The notes: generated by a model not told the origin, from the sequence alone. Positions 48,121-57,273 are shown, counted from the first letter of the stretch. The stretch: DNA of 64,000 nucleotides from Catenulispora sp. EB89 (GCF_041261445.1 NZ_JBGCCU010000004.1:248001-312000), one strand, 5' to 3'. A program made the numbers and translations.

Positions 48121-49023
48121 GTACGAGTGCGACTCGTCCGGGTACGCGCCGTGCACCACGTCACTCGCGAACGCCCGTGCCGCGTCGCCCAGCAGGGCCC
48201 GCATGTCCGCGTACTGCTTGACGAACTTCGGCACGCCGCCCGGCGTCAGCCCCGCCATGTCGGTCCAGACCAGGACCTGCGCGTCGGTGCCGGCTCCGGC
48301 GCCGATGCCGACGGTGGGGATGTCGATCTCGGCGGAGACCCGCGCGGCCAGCTCGGCCGGGACCAGCTCCAGCACGATCGCGAAGGCGCCGGCGTGCTGG
48401 AGCGCTTTGGCGTCCGAGATCAGCTTCTCGGCCTCCTCGTCGCCGCGTCCCGCTATCCGGTAGCCGCCCAGGACGTTCACCGACTGCGGGGTCAGGCCGA
48501 TGTGCGCCATCACCGGCACGCCGGCCTGCACCAGCGCTTCGACCTGCGGCAGCACCCGGCGGCCGCCTTCGAGCTTCACCGCGCCGACCCCGGACTCCTT
48601 CATGAACCGCGACGCGGTCTCCAGGGCCTGCGCGGGCGAGGACTGGTAGGAGCCGAAGGGCAGGTCGCCGATCACCATGGCGCGCTTGGTGCCGCGCACC
48701 ACCGCACCGGAGAGCATGACCAGCTGGTCGACGGTCACCGGCACGGTGTTCTCGTAGCCGAGGTGGTTGTTGCCCGCCGAGTCCCCGACGAGCAGGACCG
48801 GGATCCCGGCCTCGTCGAAGACCCCGGCCGTGAGGGCGTCGTAGGCGGTGAGCATGGCCCACTTCTCGCCCTCGCGCTTGGCCTTGGCCAGGTCCCGGAC
48901 GGTGACCCGGCGCCCCGTGCCGGTCCCGCCGTAGAGCGAGAGCTTCGGCTGGGCGGCTGCGGATGTGGCCGATGATGTCGGCGATACTGCGGATTCCTGC
49001 GTGGCGCTGCTTTCAGCGGTCAT
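48115..49023 (-). CDS. panB: 3-methyl-2-oxobutanoate hydroxymethyltransferase
   Basis: 302 residues; the ATG at 49023 has ribosome site AAGGAG. It transfers a hydroxymethyl group from 5,10-methylene-THF to ketoisovalerate, the first step of pantothenate (CoA) synthesis. After a ~35-residue Ser/Ala/Thr tail the TIM-barrel motifs are clear: WAMLTAYDALTAGVFDEAGIPVLLVGDSAGNN, VIGDLPFGSYQSSP, GAVKLEGG, VMAHIGLTPQSVNVLGGYRIAGR and ELVPAELAARVSAEIDIPTVGIGAGAGTDAQVLVWTDMAGL. Metal ligands Asp (VGDSAG), Asp (GDLPFG) and Glu (KLEGG) are present. Confidence 0.95.
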   Translation of the reverse strand: MTAESSATQESAVSPTSSATSAAAQPKLSLYGGTGTGRRVTVRDLAKAKREGEKWAMLTAYDALTAGVFDEAGIPVLLVGDSAGNNHLGYENTVPVTVDQLVMLSGAVVRGTKRAMVIGDLPFGSYQSSPAQALETASRFMKESGVGAVKLEGGRRVLPQVEALVQAGVPVMAHIGLTPQSVNVLGGYRIAGRGDEEAEKLISDAKALQHAGAFAIVLELVPAELAARVSAEIDIPTVGIGAGAGTDAQVLVWTDMAGLTPGGVPKFVKQYADMRALLGDAARAFASDVVHGAYPDESHSYH

Positions 49024-49208
49024 GCTGGTTTCTCCTTGAAGAGACGACTCGAGGCGCCGAAACGGCGTACCCGGACGAGGCTGATCGTCTCACGCCGCGC
49101 ATCCCTTGTTAAGAGGTCCCGAGCACCCGCGCGACCCACGCGTGACTCCCCTCACACGCGTGGAAAGTCGTTTGCAGAGCGTGGGCACCGGCCCGAACAA
49201 TCGGCCGC

Positions 49209-50552
49209 GTGACCGGAGATCCAGCGGCGTCCGGCGACGCGCCCCCACAGGCCCGCACGCCCCGACGCCGTCGGTGGCGCGAGCTGAGTGTCGACCTCAC
49301 GCCGCTGCGGGTGTCGCGCGACTACCGGTTCCTCACCGCCTCGTCGGTGATCTCGGGCTTCGGCTCGTTCCTCACGTATGTCGCGGTCCCCTTCCAGATC
49401 AAGGAACTCACCGGATCCGCGCTCGCAGTCGGCCTGCTCGGTGCGACCGAGCTGGTGCCGCTGGTGGTGTGCGGACTGTGGGGCGGGGCACTGGCCGACG
49501 CGATGGACCGGCGCAAGATGGTGGTGGCGACCGAGGCCGCCGCGGCGCTGTTGGCGGTGCTGCTCCTGGTGAACGCGCTGCTGCCGCATCCGGCGCTGTG
49601 GCCGATCTACGCGCTGACGGCCGCGTTCGCGGCGGCGAACGGCCTGCAGCGGCCCTCGCAGGAGGCGATCGTGCCGCGCATCGTGCCGCCGGACCTGGTG
49701 GTGCCCGCCGGGGCGTTGCAGTGGATGCTGGGATCGTTCACGCAGATCGCGGGGCCGGCGGTGGGCGGCGTGCTGGTCGCCACGACCGGGCCGACGGTCT
49801 CCTACCTGGTCGACGCCGCGACGTTCGTGATCTCCGTCGGCTTCCTCCTGCGGCTCAAACCGTCGCCCCAGGGCGAGGACGCGGAGGAAGCCAGCCTGCG
49901 CGGGATAGCCGCCGGATGGCGTTACGCGCGCAGCCGCCAGGAGCTGATCGGGACCTACGTCGTGGACATCGCGGCGATGGCGTTCGCGATGCCGACCGCG
50001 CTGTTCCCGTTCCTCGCCGACCATCTGCACGCCTCGTGGTCGCTGGGGCTGCTGTACGCCGCGCCCGCCGTCGGCTCCGCGCTGGTCTCGCTCACCAGCG
50101 GCTGGACGAAGCACGTCCACCGGCACGGCATGGCGGTGATCTGGGCGGCCGGCGCGTGGGGCGTGGCGATCGCGCTGGTCGCGGCGACCCAGCAGGTGTG
50201 GATCGTCCTGGCCTGCCTGGCCGCCGCCGGCGCGGCGGACGCGGTGAGCGGGGTGTTCCGGATGTCGATCTGGAACCAGACCATCCCCGACGCCCTGCGC
50301 GGCCGGCTGGCCGGGATCGAGATGCTGTCGTTCTCCACCGGACCGATCCTGGGGCAGGTGCGGGCCGGGTCGATGGCGGCGTTGCGGGGCCCGGTGTTCT
50401 CGGTCGGGTTCGGCGGCGTGGCCTGCGTCGGGGCGGTGGTGGGGCTGGCGGCGTGGCTGCCCGGGTTCCGGCGCTACGACGCGCGCACCGACACCCACGC
50501 CGTCGCGGTCCGGGCCGAAAGGCTGGCGGCCCACGCTGAGCCCTCCCTATGA
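49209..50552 (+). CDS. MFS transporter (MFS_3 / enterobactin exporter EntS-like)
   Basis: 447 residues from GTG 49209, about 12 transmembrane segments after a basic N-terminus (TPRRRRWRELSVDLTPLRVSRDYRFL). GGALADAMDRRKMVVATEAAAALL is motif A. The pattern SSVISGFGSFLTYVAVPFQIKELTGSALAVGLLGATELVP is that of the EntS-type exporters, which release siderophores or other small molecules. No siderophore genes are nearby, so the substrate is unknown. Confidence 0.88.
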   Translation: MTGDPAASGDAPPQARTPRRRRWRELSVDLTPLRVSRDYRFLTASSVISGFGSFLTYVAVPFQIKELTGSALAVGLLGATELVPLVVCGLWGGALADAMDRRKMVVATEAAAALLAVLLLVNALLPHPALWPIYALTAAFAAANGLQRPSQEAIVPRIVPPDLVVPAGALQWMLGSFTQIAGPAVGGVLVATTGPTVSYLVDAATFVISVGFLLRLKPSPQGEDAEEASLRGIAAGWRYARSRQELIGTYVVDIAAMAFAMPTALFPFLADHLHASWSLGLLYAAPAVGSALVSLTSGWTKHVHRHGMAVIWAAGAWGVAIALVAATQQVWIVLACLAAAGAADAVSGVFRMSIWNQTIPDALRGRLAGIEMLSFSTGPILGQVRAGSMAALRGPVFSVGFGGVACVGAVVGLAAWLPGFRRYDARTDTHAVAVRAERLAAHAEPSL

Positions 50553-50586
50553 TCGAAGGCCTTACGGGGCCGAACAGGGGGTTGAC

Positions 50587-52077
50587 ATGGACGACGGGGA
50601 CCGGAGTGTGCCGCCGTGGGGCGTGCCGCCGGATACATCGGGGGATTCCGGCGGGCCGCCGCCGGGCGGGGCCTGGCAGGGCAACGGTTTCGGGGGGCCG
50701 AACGGACCGCAGCAGGGCGGGCCGGCACAGGGTCAGGCGCAAGGACAGTCGCAGGGCCAAGCGCAAGGACAGTCGCAGGGGCAACCGCAGGGTCGGCCGC
50801 AGTGGGGAGCGCCGGGGGAATCGCAGGGTTCGATGACGTCGTTCCCGCTCGCGGCGACCGGCGCGTACGCGGCCGTCCGTCCGCCGGAGCCGCCGCCGAT
50901 GCAGGCCGCACCGCAGGCGCCGCCGCCGATGACATCCTTCCCGCTCGCCGCGACCGGCGCCTACCAGGCGGTCGGGCAGCAGGGCCGTACGGACCTGTCG
51001 GCCAGCGGGTTCGGCGCGGTTCCCGGGATGGCGCCCGAGCCGGGCCACCAGTTCGGAGGCCCGATGGGGCCCGGCGCCCCGAGCGGCCCGTTCGCCCCGC
51101 CGGGACCGGCCGGACCGGCCGGAGCACCGCCCTCTGGCGGGACCGACAAGCGTCGCAGGGCCCTGTTCATCGGCGCCTCGGCGCTCGCGGTGGCCGGTGT
51201 CGCCGCCGGCGCGATCGCGTTCGCCACCAATGGTGGCGGCAAGAAGCAGCCGGGACCGGCGTCCGCGACGGCGTCCGGCTCGGCGCAGGCGGCCGCCTCC
51301 ACCGGCGCGACCGGCCCGGGCGGCCAGAACGTCAGCGGCCCGGGATCCCCGTCGTCCAGCCGCAGCGGACAGAACGTGCCGAGCAGCACGCCGTCGTCCT
51401 CGAAGCCGGTCGCCGCGCCCGCCCCGGACCTGCTGCACTGGCGCCTGAACGACAAGGTCGGCAGCACCACGGCCGCCGACGGCTCCGGCAAGAACCACGT
51501 GGGCGCGCTGTCCGGCGCCGCCGGATTCTCGACCGCGCACGGCGGGTCCGCGGAGTTCAGCGGCCCGGCGAACCAGATCAAGGGCGGCCAGATCCAGACC
51601 AAGGGCCCGGCGGTCGACACCACGAAGAGCTTCACGGTCTCGATGTGGGTCGACCAGACCGGCCTCAGCACGCCCACGAAGTTCGCGGCCGCGTTCAGCC
51701 AGGACGGGCCGCAGTGCTTCGCGTTCACGTTCAGCTACTCGACGGAGTCCAAGACCTGGTCGTTCGTCCGGTCGGAGTCCGACAGCGCCAACCCCAAGAC
51801 GGTCAACGCCGGCGCGACGGGCCCGACGCCGATGAACACCTGGGTCAAGCTCACCGGGGTCTACGACGCGCAGGCCGGGACGATCGCGTTCTTCGTGAAC
51901 GGCGTGCCGCAGGGCGGGCCGGTCAAGACCGGGTCGGCGCCGTACGCCGCGACCGGGCCGTTCGCGATCGGGCGGAGCTGGTACGGGAAGTACGTGTCGA
52001 ACCCGTTCAAGGGATACATCTCGGACGTGCAGGTGTTCAGCCGGGCGCTGTCGGCCGACGAGGTGAAGGCGTTGTAG
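50587..52077 (+). CDS. Membrane-anchored surface protein with LamG-like domain
   Basis: 496 residues. The long cytoplasmic N-terminus (~190 residues) has a Gln/Gly repeat (GQAQGQSQGQAQGQSQGQ) and two copies of a TSFPLAATGAY motif about 34 residues apart. A transmembrane helix follows (ALFIGASALAVAGVAAGAIAF), then a Ser/Gly/Pro linker. The C-terminal ~200 residues are a concanavalin A-like/LamG jelly roll: DLLHWRLNDKVGSTTAADGSGKNHVGALSGA...FTVSMWVDQTG...WVKLTGVYDAQAGTIAFFVNGVPQGG...FKGYISDVQVFSRALSADEV. It probably binds a glycan outside the cell. Confidence 0.87.
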   Translation: MDDGDRSVPPWGVPPDTSGDSGGPPPGGAWQGNGFGGPNGPQQGGPAQGQAQGQSQGQAQGQSQGQPQGRPQWGAPGESQGSMTSFPLAATGAYAAVRPPEPPPMQAAPQAPPPMTSFPLAATGAYQAVGQQGRTDLSASGFGAVPGMAPEPGHQFGGPMGPGAPSGPFAPPGPAGPAGAPPSGGTDKRRRALFIGASALAVAGVAAGAIAFATNGGGKKQPGPASATASGSAQAAASTGATGPGGQNVSGPGSPSSSRSGQNVPSSTPSSSKPVAAPAPDLLHWRLNDKVGSTTAADGSGKNHVGALSGAAGFSTAHGGSAEFSGPANQIKGGQIQTKGPAVDTTKSFTVSMWVDQTGLSTPTKFAAAFSQDGPQCFAFTFSYSTESKTWSFVRSESDSANPKTVNAGATGPTPMNTWVKLTGVYDAQAGTIAFFVNGVPQGGPVKTGSAPYAATGPFAIGRSWYGKYVSNPFKGYISDVQVFSRALSADEVKAL

Positions 52078-52097
52078 CGGCTGTGGACTAGCGGACC

Positions 52098-52140
52098 AGC
52101 GGTGAGCCCGGACACCACGCGGGTGTCCGGGCTCATCGCT
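52098..52140. terminator. Strong bidirectional terminator hairpin
   Basis: 19-bp stem (52098-52116 with 52122-52140, one mismatch, core ggtgagcccggacacc) and a 5-nt loop. It lies between the convergent LamG gene and the 52139 gene, covering the latter's stop. Confidence 0.8.
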
Positions 52141-52351
52141 AACTGTCGGCGTCCGCGGCCTCGTCCGCCTTCTTCCACGCCTCGTTGCGCTCCTGCACGC
52201 GTTGCAAGGCGTGTTCGGCCTCCTCCTGGGTCGCGTACGGCCCGAGGCGGTCCTTGGCGGCGCAGGCGCCCGCCGGCTCGACCAGGCCGTGCTTCACGCA
52301 GTAGTACCAGCCGTCGTCGTCCGGCGGCTCGCCCTTCTTGGTCCAGCGCAT
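52139..52351 (-). CDS. Small conserved actinobacterial protein
   Basis: 70 residues (start [22 protein letters not shown]). The pattern WTKK.EPP.DDGWYYC.KHG...[16 protein letters not shown] is conserved in Streptomyces relatives. The two Cys and a His hint at a metal or disulfide. It lies next to map as in other actinomycetes. No function is known. Confidence 0.82.
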   Translation of the reverse strand: MRWTKKGEPPDDDGWYYCVKHGLVEPAGACAAKDRLGPYATQEEAEHALQRVQERNEAWKKADEAADADS

Positions 52352-52379
52352 CGCACTCTCCCTGCTGTCACCGGGTGCC

Positions 52380-52385
52380 TAGACT
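52380..52385 (+). promoter_or_regulatory. Leaderless -10 element of map
   Basis: TAGACT, 8 nt before the ATG at 52394; no ribosome site. Confidence 0.5.
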
Positions 52386-52393
52386 GTCTGACT

Positions 52394-53251
52394 ATGGCGA
52401 CACTCGTACCCGGCACCGTCTCTCCCACTCTGCCCGTCCCGGCGTCGATCAAGCGACCGGAGTACGTCGGACGCAAGGGGCCCAAGCCGTACACCGGCGG
52501 TGAGGTGCAGGACGCCGAGACCATCGAGAAGATGCGGGTGGCCTCCCGGATCGCCGCCGACGCGCTGGTGGAGACCGGCAAGGCGGCCAAGCCCGGCATC
52601 ACCACCGACGAGCTGGACCGGATCGGGCACGAGTACCTGCTGGACCACCGCGCCTACCCCTCCACGCTGGGCTACAAGGGCTACCCGAAGTCGATGTGCA
52701 CCTCGGTGAACGAGGTGATCTGCCACGGCATCCCGGACACCACGGTGCTGGAGGACGGCGACATCGTGAACGTCGACATCACCGCCTACATCGGCGGCGT
52801 GCACGGCGACACCAACGCCACCTTCGAGGTCGGCACCGTCGACGAGGAGTCGCACCTGCTGGTGGAGCGCACGCGCGAGTCCCTGGACCGGGCGATCAAG
52901 GCGGTGCGGCCGGGGCGGCCGATCAACGTCATCGGCCGGGTGATCGAGAGCTACGCCAAGCGCTTCGGCTACGGCGTGGTCCGCGACTTCACCGGGCACG
53001 GCATCTCCACGGCCTTCCACACCGGCCTGATCATCCCGCACTACGACGACCCGCACGCCACGCTGGTGATGCGGCCGGGGATGACGTTCACCATCGAGCC
53101 GATGCTGACGCTGGGGACCGCCGACTACGAGATGTGGGCGGACAAGTGGACGGCCGTGACGCGGGACCGGAAGCGGACCGCGCAGTTCGAGCACACGATG
53201 GTGGTGACGAACGACGGCGTCGAGGTGCTGACGCTGCCGAGCGGGGAGTGA
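52394..53251 (+). CDS. map: Type I methionine aminopeptidase
   Basis: 285 residues. It removes the initiator Met from nascent proteins. The pita-bread metal ligands are visible: Asp in [20 protein letters not shown] (two Asp), His in [15 protein letters not shown], Glu in [11 protein letters not shown] and Glu in [17 protein letters not shown]. The N-terminal extension (about 40 residues, [31 protein letters not shown]) is typical of the actinobacterial long form (MapA type), which contains an SH3-binding-like segment. Confidence 0.94.
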   Translation: MATLVPGTVSPTLPVPASIKRPEYVGRKGPKPYTGGEVQDAETIEKMRVASRIAADALVETGKAAKPGITTDELDRIGHEYLLDHRAYPSTLGYKGYPKSMCTSVNEVICHGIPDTTVLEDGDIVNVDITAYIGGVHGDTNATFEVGTVDEESHLLVERTRESLDRAIKAVRPGRPINVIGRVIESYAKRFGYGVVRDFTGHGISTAFHTGLIIPHYDDPHATLVMRPGMTFTIEPMLTLGTADYEMWADKWTAVTRDRKRTAQFEHTMVVTNDGVEVLTLPSGE

Positions 53252-53287
53252 GCCGCGCGGGTCGCCGGTGACGGTGGTCCTCGAACC

Positions 53288-53407
53288 TCAAGTCGCGCTC
53301 AAACCGGGCTCAGGCCGTGCTCAGGCTGTGCCCGGACAGCGCCGACGGCACTGAGGCCGTGCACAGACGGCGCTCGACCGCCCTCAGGCCGCCTCAGGCC
53401 GCCCTCA
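53288..53407. repeat. 10-11-bp TCA-containing tandem repeats at the end of the Prim-Pol-like gene
   Basis: TCA occurs at an exact 11-bp period at 53288, 53299, 53310 and 53321 (units like ggctcaggccg). After a degenerate stretch it recurs at 53384, 53394 and 53405 (ccctcaggccg). The last TCA is the stop of the minus-strand gene. Confidence 0.75.
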
Positions 53408-54091
53408 GGCCGCCGAGAACTCCGCGAGCACGTCGGCCAGCACCTCCAGCACCACCACCGCGTCCGGCAGCGGCGTGCCGTCGGCGGGCCAGTACACCCA
53501 GCGCGCCGTGTGCCCGGACATGCTCACCGACGGCGGCACGAAGACGTAACTGCCGCGGTCGTGCCAGCGCAGTCCGGGGTGCTCCTGCAGGGTCTCCGGG
53601 CGGCAGTCCAGGGAGCTGGACCACCACTCGTCCTCGTCGACGTCGTCGGTATCAGGGTTCGTACGCGGCGCGGTGAAGAACAGGTAGCGGCCGTCCACCT
53701 CGGCGACCGGCCCCGGGGCCGTGCCGGCGACCAGGATGCGGCGCAGCGCGTCGGCGCCGGCCTGTTCCGGGACGTCCAGGACGGAGTGGGTCTTACCGGT
53801 CGGCGTGACGTAGTTCGCCTCGGGGTGCCGGACGCGCCACAGCGCCAGCCGTTCGGGGTCGGTGCTGGCCTCGACCTGCCACGCGCGCGACAGCGGATGC
53901 GCGGCCGGCTCGGGGCAGCCCAGGCGATCGCAGCTGCACGAGCCGTCCCGCGGGGCGGCCGCCGGGACCACCGCAAATCCCGCCGCGACCAGCCGGTCGA
54001 GCGGATCCAGGAGCCCTTCCGAGCGCAGCCCATCGAGGGAAGCGGCGTGCTCGCGCTTCCGGTTCTTGGCAGGTCGCCAGCTCCTCGGCAC
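53405..54091 (-). CDS. Prim-Pol-like (bifunctional DNA primase/polymerase N-terminal) domain protein
   Basis: 228 residues from GTG 54091 (AGGGGGC upstream). The pattern is that of short actinobacterial Prim-Pol-type proteins: LDRLVAAGFAVVPAAAPRDGSCSCDRLGCPEPAAHPLSRAW (a CxC...C zinc-like knuckle followed by HPL...W), then a WRVRHPEANYVTPTGKTHSVLDVPEQAGADALRR segment and a C-terminal WVYWPADGTPLPDA. The catalytic Asp pair typical of active primases is not evident, so it may be a non-catalytic homologue. It is convergent with map. Confidence 0.72.
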   Translation of the reverse strand: MPRSWRPAKNRKREHAASLDGLRSEGLLDPLDRLVAAGFAVVPAAAPRDGSCSCDRLGCPEPAAHPLSRAWQVEASTDPERLALWRVRHPEANYVTPTGKTHSVLDVPEQAGADALRRILVAGTAPGPVAEVDGRYLFFTAPRTNPDTDDVDEDEWWSSSLDCRPETLQEHPGLRWHDRGSYVFVPPSVSMSGHTARWVYWPADGTPLPDAVVVLEVLADVLAEFSAA

Positions 54092-54197
54092 CCAAGCCCC
54101 CTGACGTGGTCGAAGGCCTAACGCGGTAAGGGTCAGGATACCTCGCGGTAACCGGGTCTTCGTCAGGGGGTGCCAGTGGGGCGAAGCGTGGCGCGGG

Positions 54198-54203
54198 TAG
54201 CGT
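54198..54203 (+). promoter_or_regulatory. Leaderless -10 element of the tyrosine phosphatase gene
   Basis: TAGCGT, 6 nt before GTG 54210; it favours 54210 over GTG 54204 as the start. Confidence 0.5.
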
Positions 54204-54209
54204 GTGCGC

Positions 54210-54977
54210 GTGACCACACCTCCGGAGGCGAACCAGCCCGCCGCCGCCGACCGCCGCATCCCGTTGGCCGGCACCTTCAACGTCCGCGACGTCGGCGGCT
54301 ACCCGGCCCTCGGCGGCACGGTGCGCGCCGGCCGGCTGCTGCGCGGCGACGCCCTGCACCGGCTCGACGACCAGGCCCGCGCGACCCTCGCCGACCTGCC
54401 GGTCCGCACCGTGGTGGACCTCCGCGAGGACTTCGAAGCCCGGCTGTCCCCCGACGCCCTGGAGGGCACCGGCATCGCCGTGCTGCGCCTGCCGGTCTTC
54501 CGCTTCACCGGCGACTCCTTCGGCCGGGCCCCCGAGGACCTGAAGTCGGTCTACGACCACATGGTCGACGACTGCGGCGCGGTCCTGGCCACCGCCGTGG
54601 GCCACGTGGCGACCCCGGACGCGCAGCCGGTCCTCGTGCACTGCTCGGCCGGCAAGGACCGCACCGGCGTGGTGGTCGCGGTGGTGCTGTCGCTGCTCGG
54701 CGTCCCGGACCCGGTGATAGCCGAGGACTACCACCTCACCAGCGCCTACCTCGCCGAGGAGTTCACCCAGGCCGTCGAGCAGCTGCAGGCTTCCACCGGC
54801 CTCGGCCAGCGGCTGAACGGCCAGGCGCTGGCGTGCCCGCCGGAGCTGATCCTGGCGACGCTGGAGCGGATGCGCGCCGCGCACGGCTCGGTGGAGGGGT
54901 ACTTGCTGGCGCACGGGTTGACGGCGGAGCAGATCGCGGAGCTTCGCAGGAGTCTGATAGAGCCGGGCGACGGCTGA
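54210..54977 (+). CDS. Tyrosine-protein phosphatase (Tyr_phosphatase3 family)
   Basis: 255 residues. The catalytic P-loop is VLVHCSAGKDRTG (C(x)5R). The N-terminal GTFNVRDVGGYPALGGTVRAGRLLRGDALHRL and VVDLREDFEA give the general acid and substrate recognition residues of this family, which dephosphorylates phosphotyrosine or, in MptpB-like relatives, phosphoinositides. The C-terminus has a short motif GSVEGYLLAHGLTAEQIAELRRSL. A second, orphan copy of that end follows in another frame at 54985. Confidence 0.9.
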   Translation: MTTPPEANQPAAADRRIPLAGTFNVRDVGGYPALGGTVRAGRLLRGDALHRLDDQARATLADLPVRTVVDLREDFEARLSPDALEGTGIAVLRLPVFRFTGDSFGRAPEDLKSVYDHMVDDCGAVLATAVGHVATPDAQPVLVHCSAGKDRTGVVVAVVLSLLGVPDPVIAEDYHLTSAYLAEEFTQAVEQLQASTGLGQRLNGQALACPPELILATLERMRAAHGSVEGYLLAHGLTAEQIAELRRSLIEPGDG

Positions 54978-54984
54978 CGCGCCT

Positions 54985-55068
54985 GCCGGCGGCCTACCCG
55001 ACTACCTGCTGGACAACGGGGTCTCTGAAGCGGACCTCGCCGCCTTGTACTCGCGACTCGCCGAGTGA
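54985..55068 (+). pseudogene. Remnant of a second tyrosine phosphatase C-terminus
   Basis: In the frame +1 relative to the phosphatase, GGLPDYLLDNGVSEADLAAL, then YSRLAE and TGA at 55066. It matches the same C-terminal motif that ends the intact gene just upstream (GSVEGYLLAHGLTAEQIAEL). There is no start or P-loop, so it is the leftover of a duplicated gene. Confidence 0.55.
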
Positions 55069-55159
55069 CAGAACTCACATATCGGTGAGCACACCGGCGC
55101 GCTCACCGACCGCAAGTCAGCCGCCGAACCCACCGGCCCGCCGCCGCGCGAGCAACCGC

Positions 55160-56401
55160 CTACATCTCCGGCTGCCGCACCGCCGACTGGATCGTCCCGA
55201 CCACCTCGCCGAAGCCGATGCGCGTGCCGTTCGGGCCCGGCGCGACGCCGCCGATCGCGACGGTGTCGCCGTCCACCAGGAAGGTGCGCGTCGAGCCGTC
55301 GGCCAGGGCCAGGGGCTCGGTGCCGTTCCAGGTCAGCTCGATGAAGGAGCCGCGCTGTTCGGGCAGCGGGCCGGAGACCGTGCCGGAGGCGTAGAAGTCG
55401 CCGGTGCGCAGGCTGGCGCCGTTGACCGTCATGTGGGCCAGCTGCTGGGCCGGGGTCCAGTACAGGCCGGCGAAGGGCGGGGTGGAGACCGTGTGGCCGT
55501 TGAGCTTCACGTCCAGGTGGATGTTGTAGCCCCAGGTCTCGCCCTGCAGGTACGGCAGCGGGACCGGGTCCTGGTAGGGCGGCGCGACGCGTGCGTGCTG
55601 CAGCGCGGCCAGCGGCACCACCCACGGGGAGACGGAGGTCGCGAACGACTTGCCCAGGAACGGTCCCAGCGGGACGTACTCCCAGGCCTGGATGTCGCGC
55701 GCGGACCAGTCGTTGACCAGCACCACGCCGAAGACGTGGTCCTGGAACTGCTCGACGCGCACCCCGCCGCCGAGCGGCGAGGGCGTGCCGACCACGAAGC
55801 CGACCTCGGCCTCGATGTCCAGGCGGACGCTGGGCCCGAACCGCGGCTCCTGGTCGGTCGGGGCCTTGCGCTGGCCGGAGGGCCGGACGATCGGGGTGCC
55901 GGAGGGCACGACCGTGCCGGAGCGGCCGTGGTAGCCGATCGGCAGGTGCTTCCAGTTCGGCATCAGGGCCTCGCCGTCCGGCCGGAAGATGCGGCCGAGG
56001 TTGGTGGCGTGGTCCTCCGAGGAGTAGAAGTCCACGTAGTCCGCCACCTGGAACGGCAGGTAGAGCACCACGTCGGTCAGCGGAACCAGCAGCGGCTCGA
56101 CGGCCTTGCGGCGGTCGGGGTCGGTGAACAGCTCGGTGAGCCGCTCCCGCACCGCCGCCCAGGCCGGCGCGCCGAGCGCCATGAACGGGTTCAGGGTGCC
56201 GATCGCGAAGTACGCCGCCGGCTCCTCGATGGTGCCGTCCAGCAGGCCGGCCGCCGCCAGCGCGCCGAGGCTGACGACGAAGTCCCCGATCCGGGTCACC
56301 ACGTGCGCCGGCCGCTCACCGTGGGTCGCGACGCCGTAGGGCAGGTTCTCGACCGGGAAGTCGGTCGGGTCCGGGAGCGGGACCCAGGTGGGCTGTGTCA
56401 T
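55160..56401 (-). CDS. fahA: Fumarylacetoacetase
   Basis: 413 residues from the ATG at 56401, ribosome site AAGGACGG. It hydrolyses fumarylacetoacetate to fumarate and acetoacetate, the last step of tyrosine degradation. FAH motifs: DYVDFYSSEDHATNLGRIFRP, PIGYHGRSGTVVPSGTPIVRP, LDIEAEVGFVVGTPSPLG, VFGVVLVNDWSARDIQAWEYVPLGPFLGKSFATSVSPWVV and LRTGDFYASGTVSGPLPEQRG, which include the Asp/Glu metal ligands and catalytic His. It is cotranscribed with the gene upstream (19-bp gap) and divergent from hmgA. Confidence 0.94.
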   Translation of the reverse strand: MTQPTWVPLPDPTDFPVENLPYGVATHGERPAHVVTRIGDFVVSLGALAAAGLLDGTIEEPAAYFAIGTLNPFMALGAPAWAAVRERLTELFTDPDRRKAVEPLLVPLTDVVLYLPFQVADYVDFYSSEDHATNLGRIFRPDGEALMPNWKHLPIGYHGRSGTVVPSGTPIVRPSGQRKAPTDQEPRFGPSVRLDIEAEVGFVVGTPSPLGGGVRVEQFQDHVFGVVLVNDWSARDIQAWEYVPLGPFLGKSFATSVSPWVVPLAALQHARVAPPYQDPVPLPYLQGETWGYNIHLDVKLNGHTVSTPPFAGLYWTPAQQLAHMTVNGASLRTGDFYASGTVSGPLPEQRGSFIELTWNGTEPLALADGSTRTFLVDGDTVAIGGVAPGPNGTRIGFGEVVGTIQSAVRQPEM

Positions 56402-56420
56402 AACCGTCCTTGCAGTCCTT

Positions 56421-57260
56421 CTACGCGGTGGGCAGCAGACCGAGCTTTGACAAGTCATCGATCGGCTCCTGGAAACTACAGGAGCCGAAGCCGTGGAACA
56501 GATCCCGGGTCCGGGCCGTGTCCTCGACCGTCAGAGCTTTGACACGTTCGGCCAGGTCGGCGCCGTCCGTGACGGCCAGGACCGCCGCCACGTCCTCGAT
56601 CTCCGCGCCGTCGCTCGCGCGCTCGGCGGCCAGCAGGACGTTCACGAAGCCGTGGTGCGTGAACCCGGTTGCGGCGTCGGTGTGCCGGACCGCGTTGTGC
56701 AGCCCGGCCGTGCACTTCAGCCCGAGCTCCAGATCCGCGCAGCCGACCAGGAACTCGGCGACTGCCAGCGGGGTCGGGAACGCCTCGGCGGACAGGCCGC
56801 CGGTGCGCAGCTTGGCGTGCAGCAGCTCGCGGCCGGTGACCGTGGGGAGCAGGGAGCGCATGTCGGCGGGCGCGATCTCGATGTAGGCCTCGACGCCGTA
56901 GGGCAGCCGCCGCTCCAGCTCCTCCAGGCGCTCGCCCGGATGGCGGATCTCGGCGGCCTCCAGGATCAGCCGGTCGTCGTCTTCGAGCTCTGCGAAAGCC
57001 GCGAGCAGACCGTCCACGCCGGTGTCGGCGATCAGGCCCAGACGCAGGCCCGCGTCCTCGTCCAGCAGCGGTTTCAGGTCGGCGAGCTTGGAGACCGGGC
57101 ACAGGAAGCGGCCGAGCATGCCGCTGTGGACGCCCGCGTCGTAGGCCAGGTGCGCGGGCACCGCCTCGGGCATCGGGGCGTCGCCGGGCGGGAACAGCGC
57201 CGCGTCGTCGATCAGCTCTGCGAACAGGACGCCGAGGGCGCCGGGGTCGGCGGTTGACAT
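56421..57260 (-). CDS. Conserved protein of unknown function in the homogentisate locus
   Basis: 279 residues from the ATG at 57260 (TACCGT 7 nt upstream). Conserved segments include LFAELIDDAALFPPGDAPMPEAVPAHLAYDAG, GLHNAVRHTDAATGFTHHGFVNVLLAAERA and the closing FGSCSFQEPIDDLSKLGLLP. It is an actinobacterial family often next to fahA and hmgA; the reaction is unknown. Its consistent position suggests an accessory step in tyrosine/homogentisate breakdown. Confidence 0.75.
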   Translation of the reverse strand: MSTADPGALGVLFAELIDDAALFPPGDAPMPEAVPAHLAYDAGVHSGMLGRFLCPVSKLADLKPLLDEDAGLRLGLIADTGVDGLLAAFAELEDDDRLILEAAEIRHPGERLEELERRLPYGVEAYIEIAPADMRSLLPTVTGRELLHAKLRTGGLSAEAFPTPLAVAEFLVGCADLELGLKCTAGLHNAVRHTDAATGFTHHGFVNVLLAAERASDGAEIEDVAAVLAVTDGADLAERVKALTVEDTARTRDLFHGFGSCSFQEPIDDLSKLGLLPTA

Positions 57261-57267
57261 GACCGCC

Positions 57268-57273
57268 ACGGTA
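57268..57273 (-). promoter_or_regulatory. Leaderless -10 element of the 56421 gene
   Basis: TACCGT on the minus strand, 7 nt before the ATG at 57260. Confidence 0.5.
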
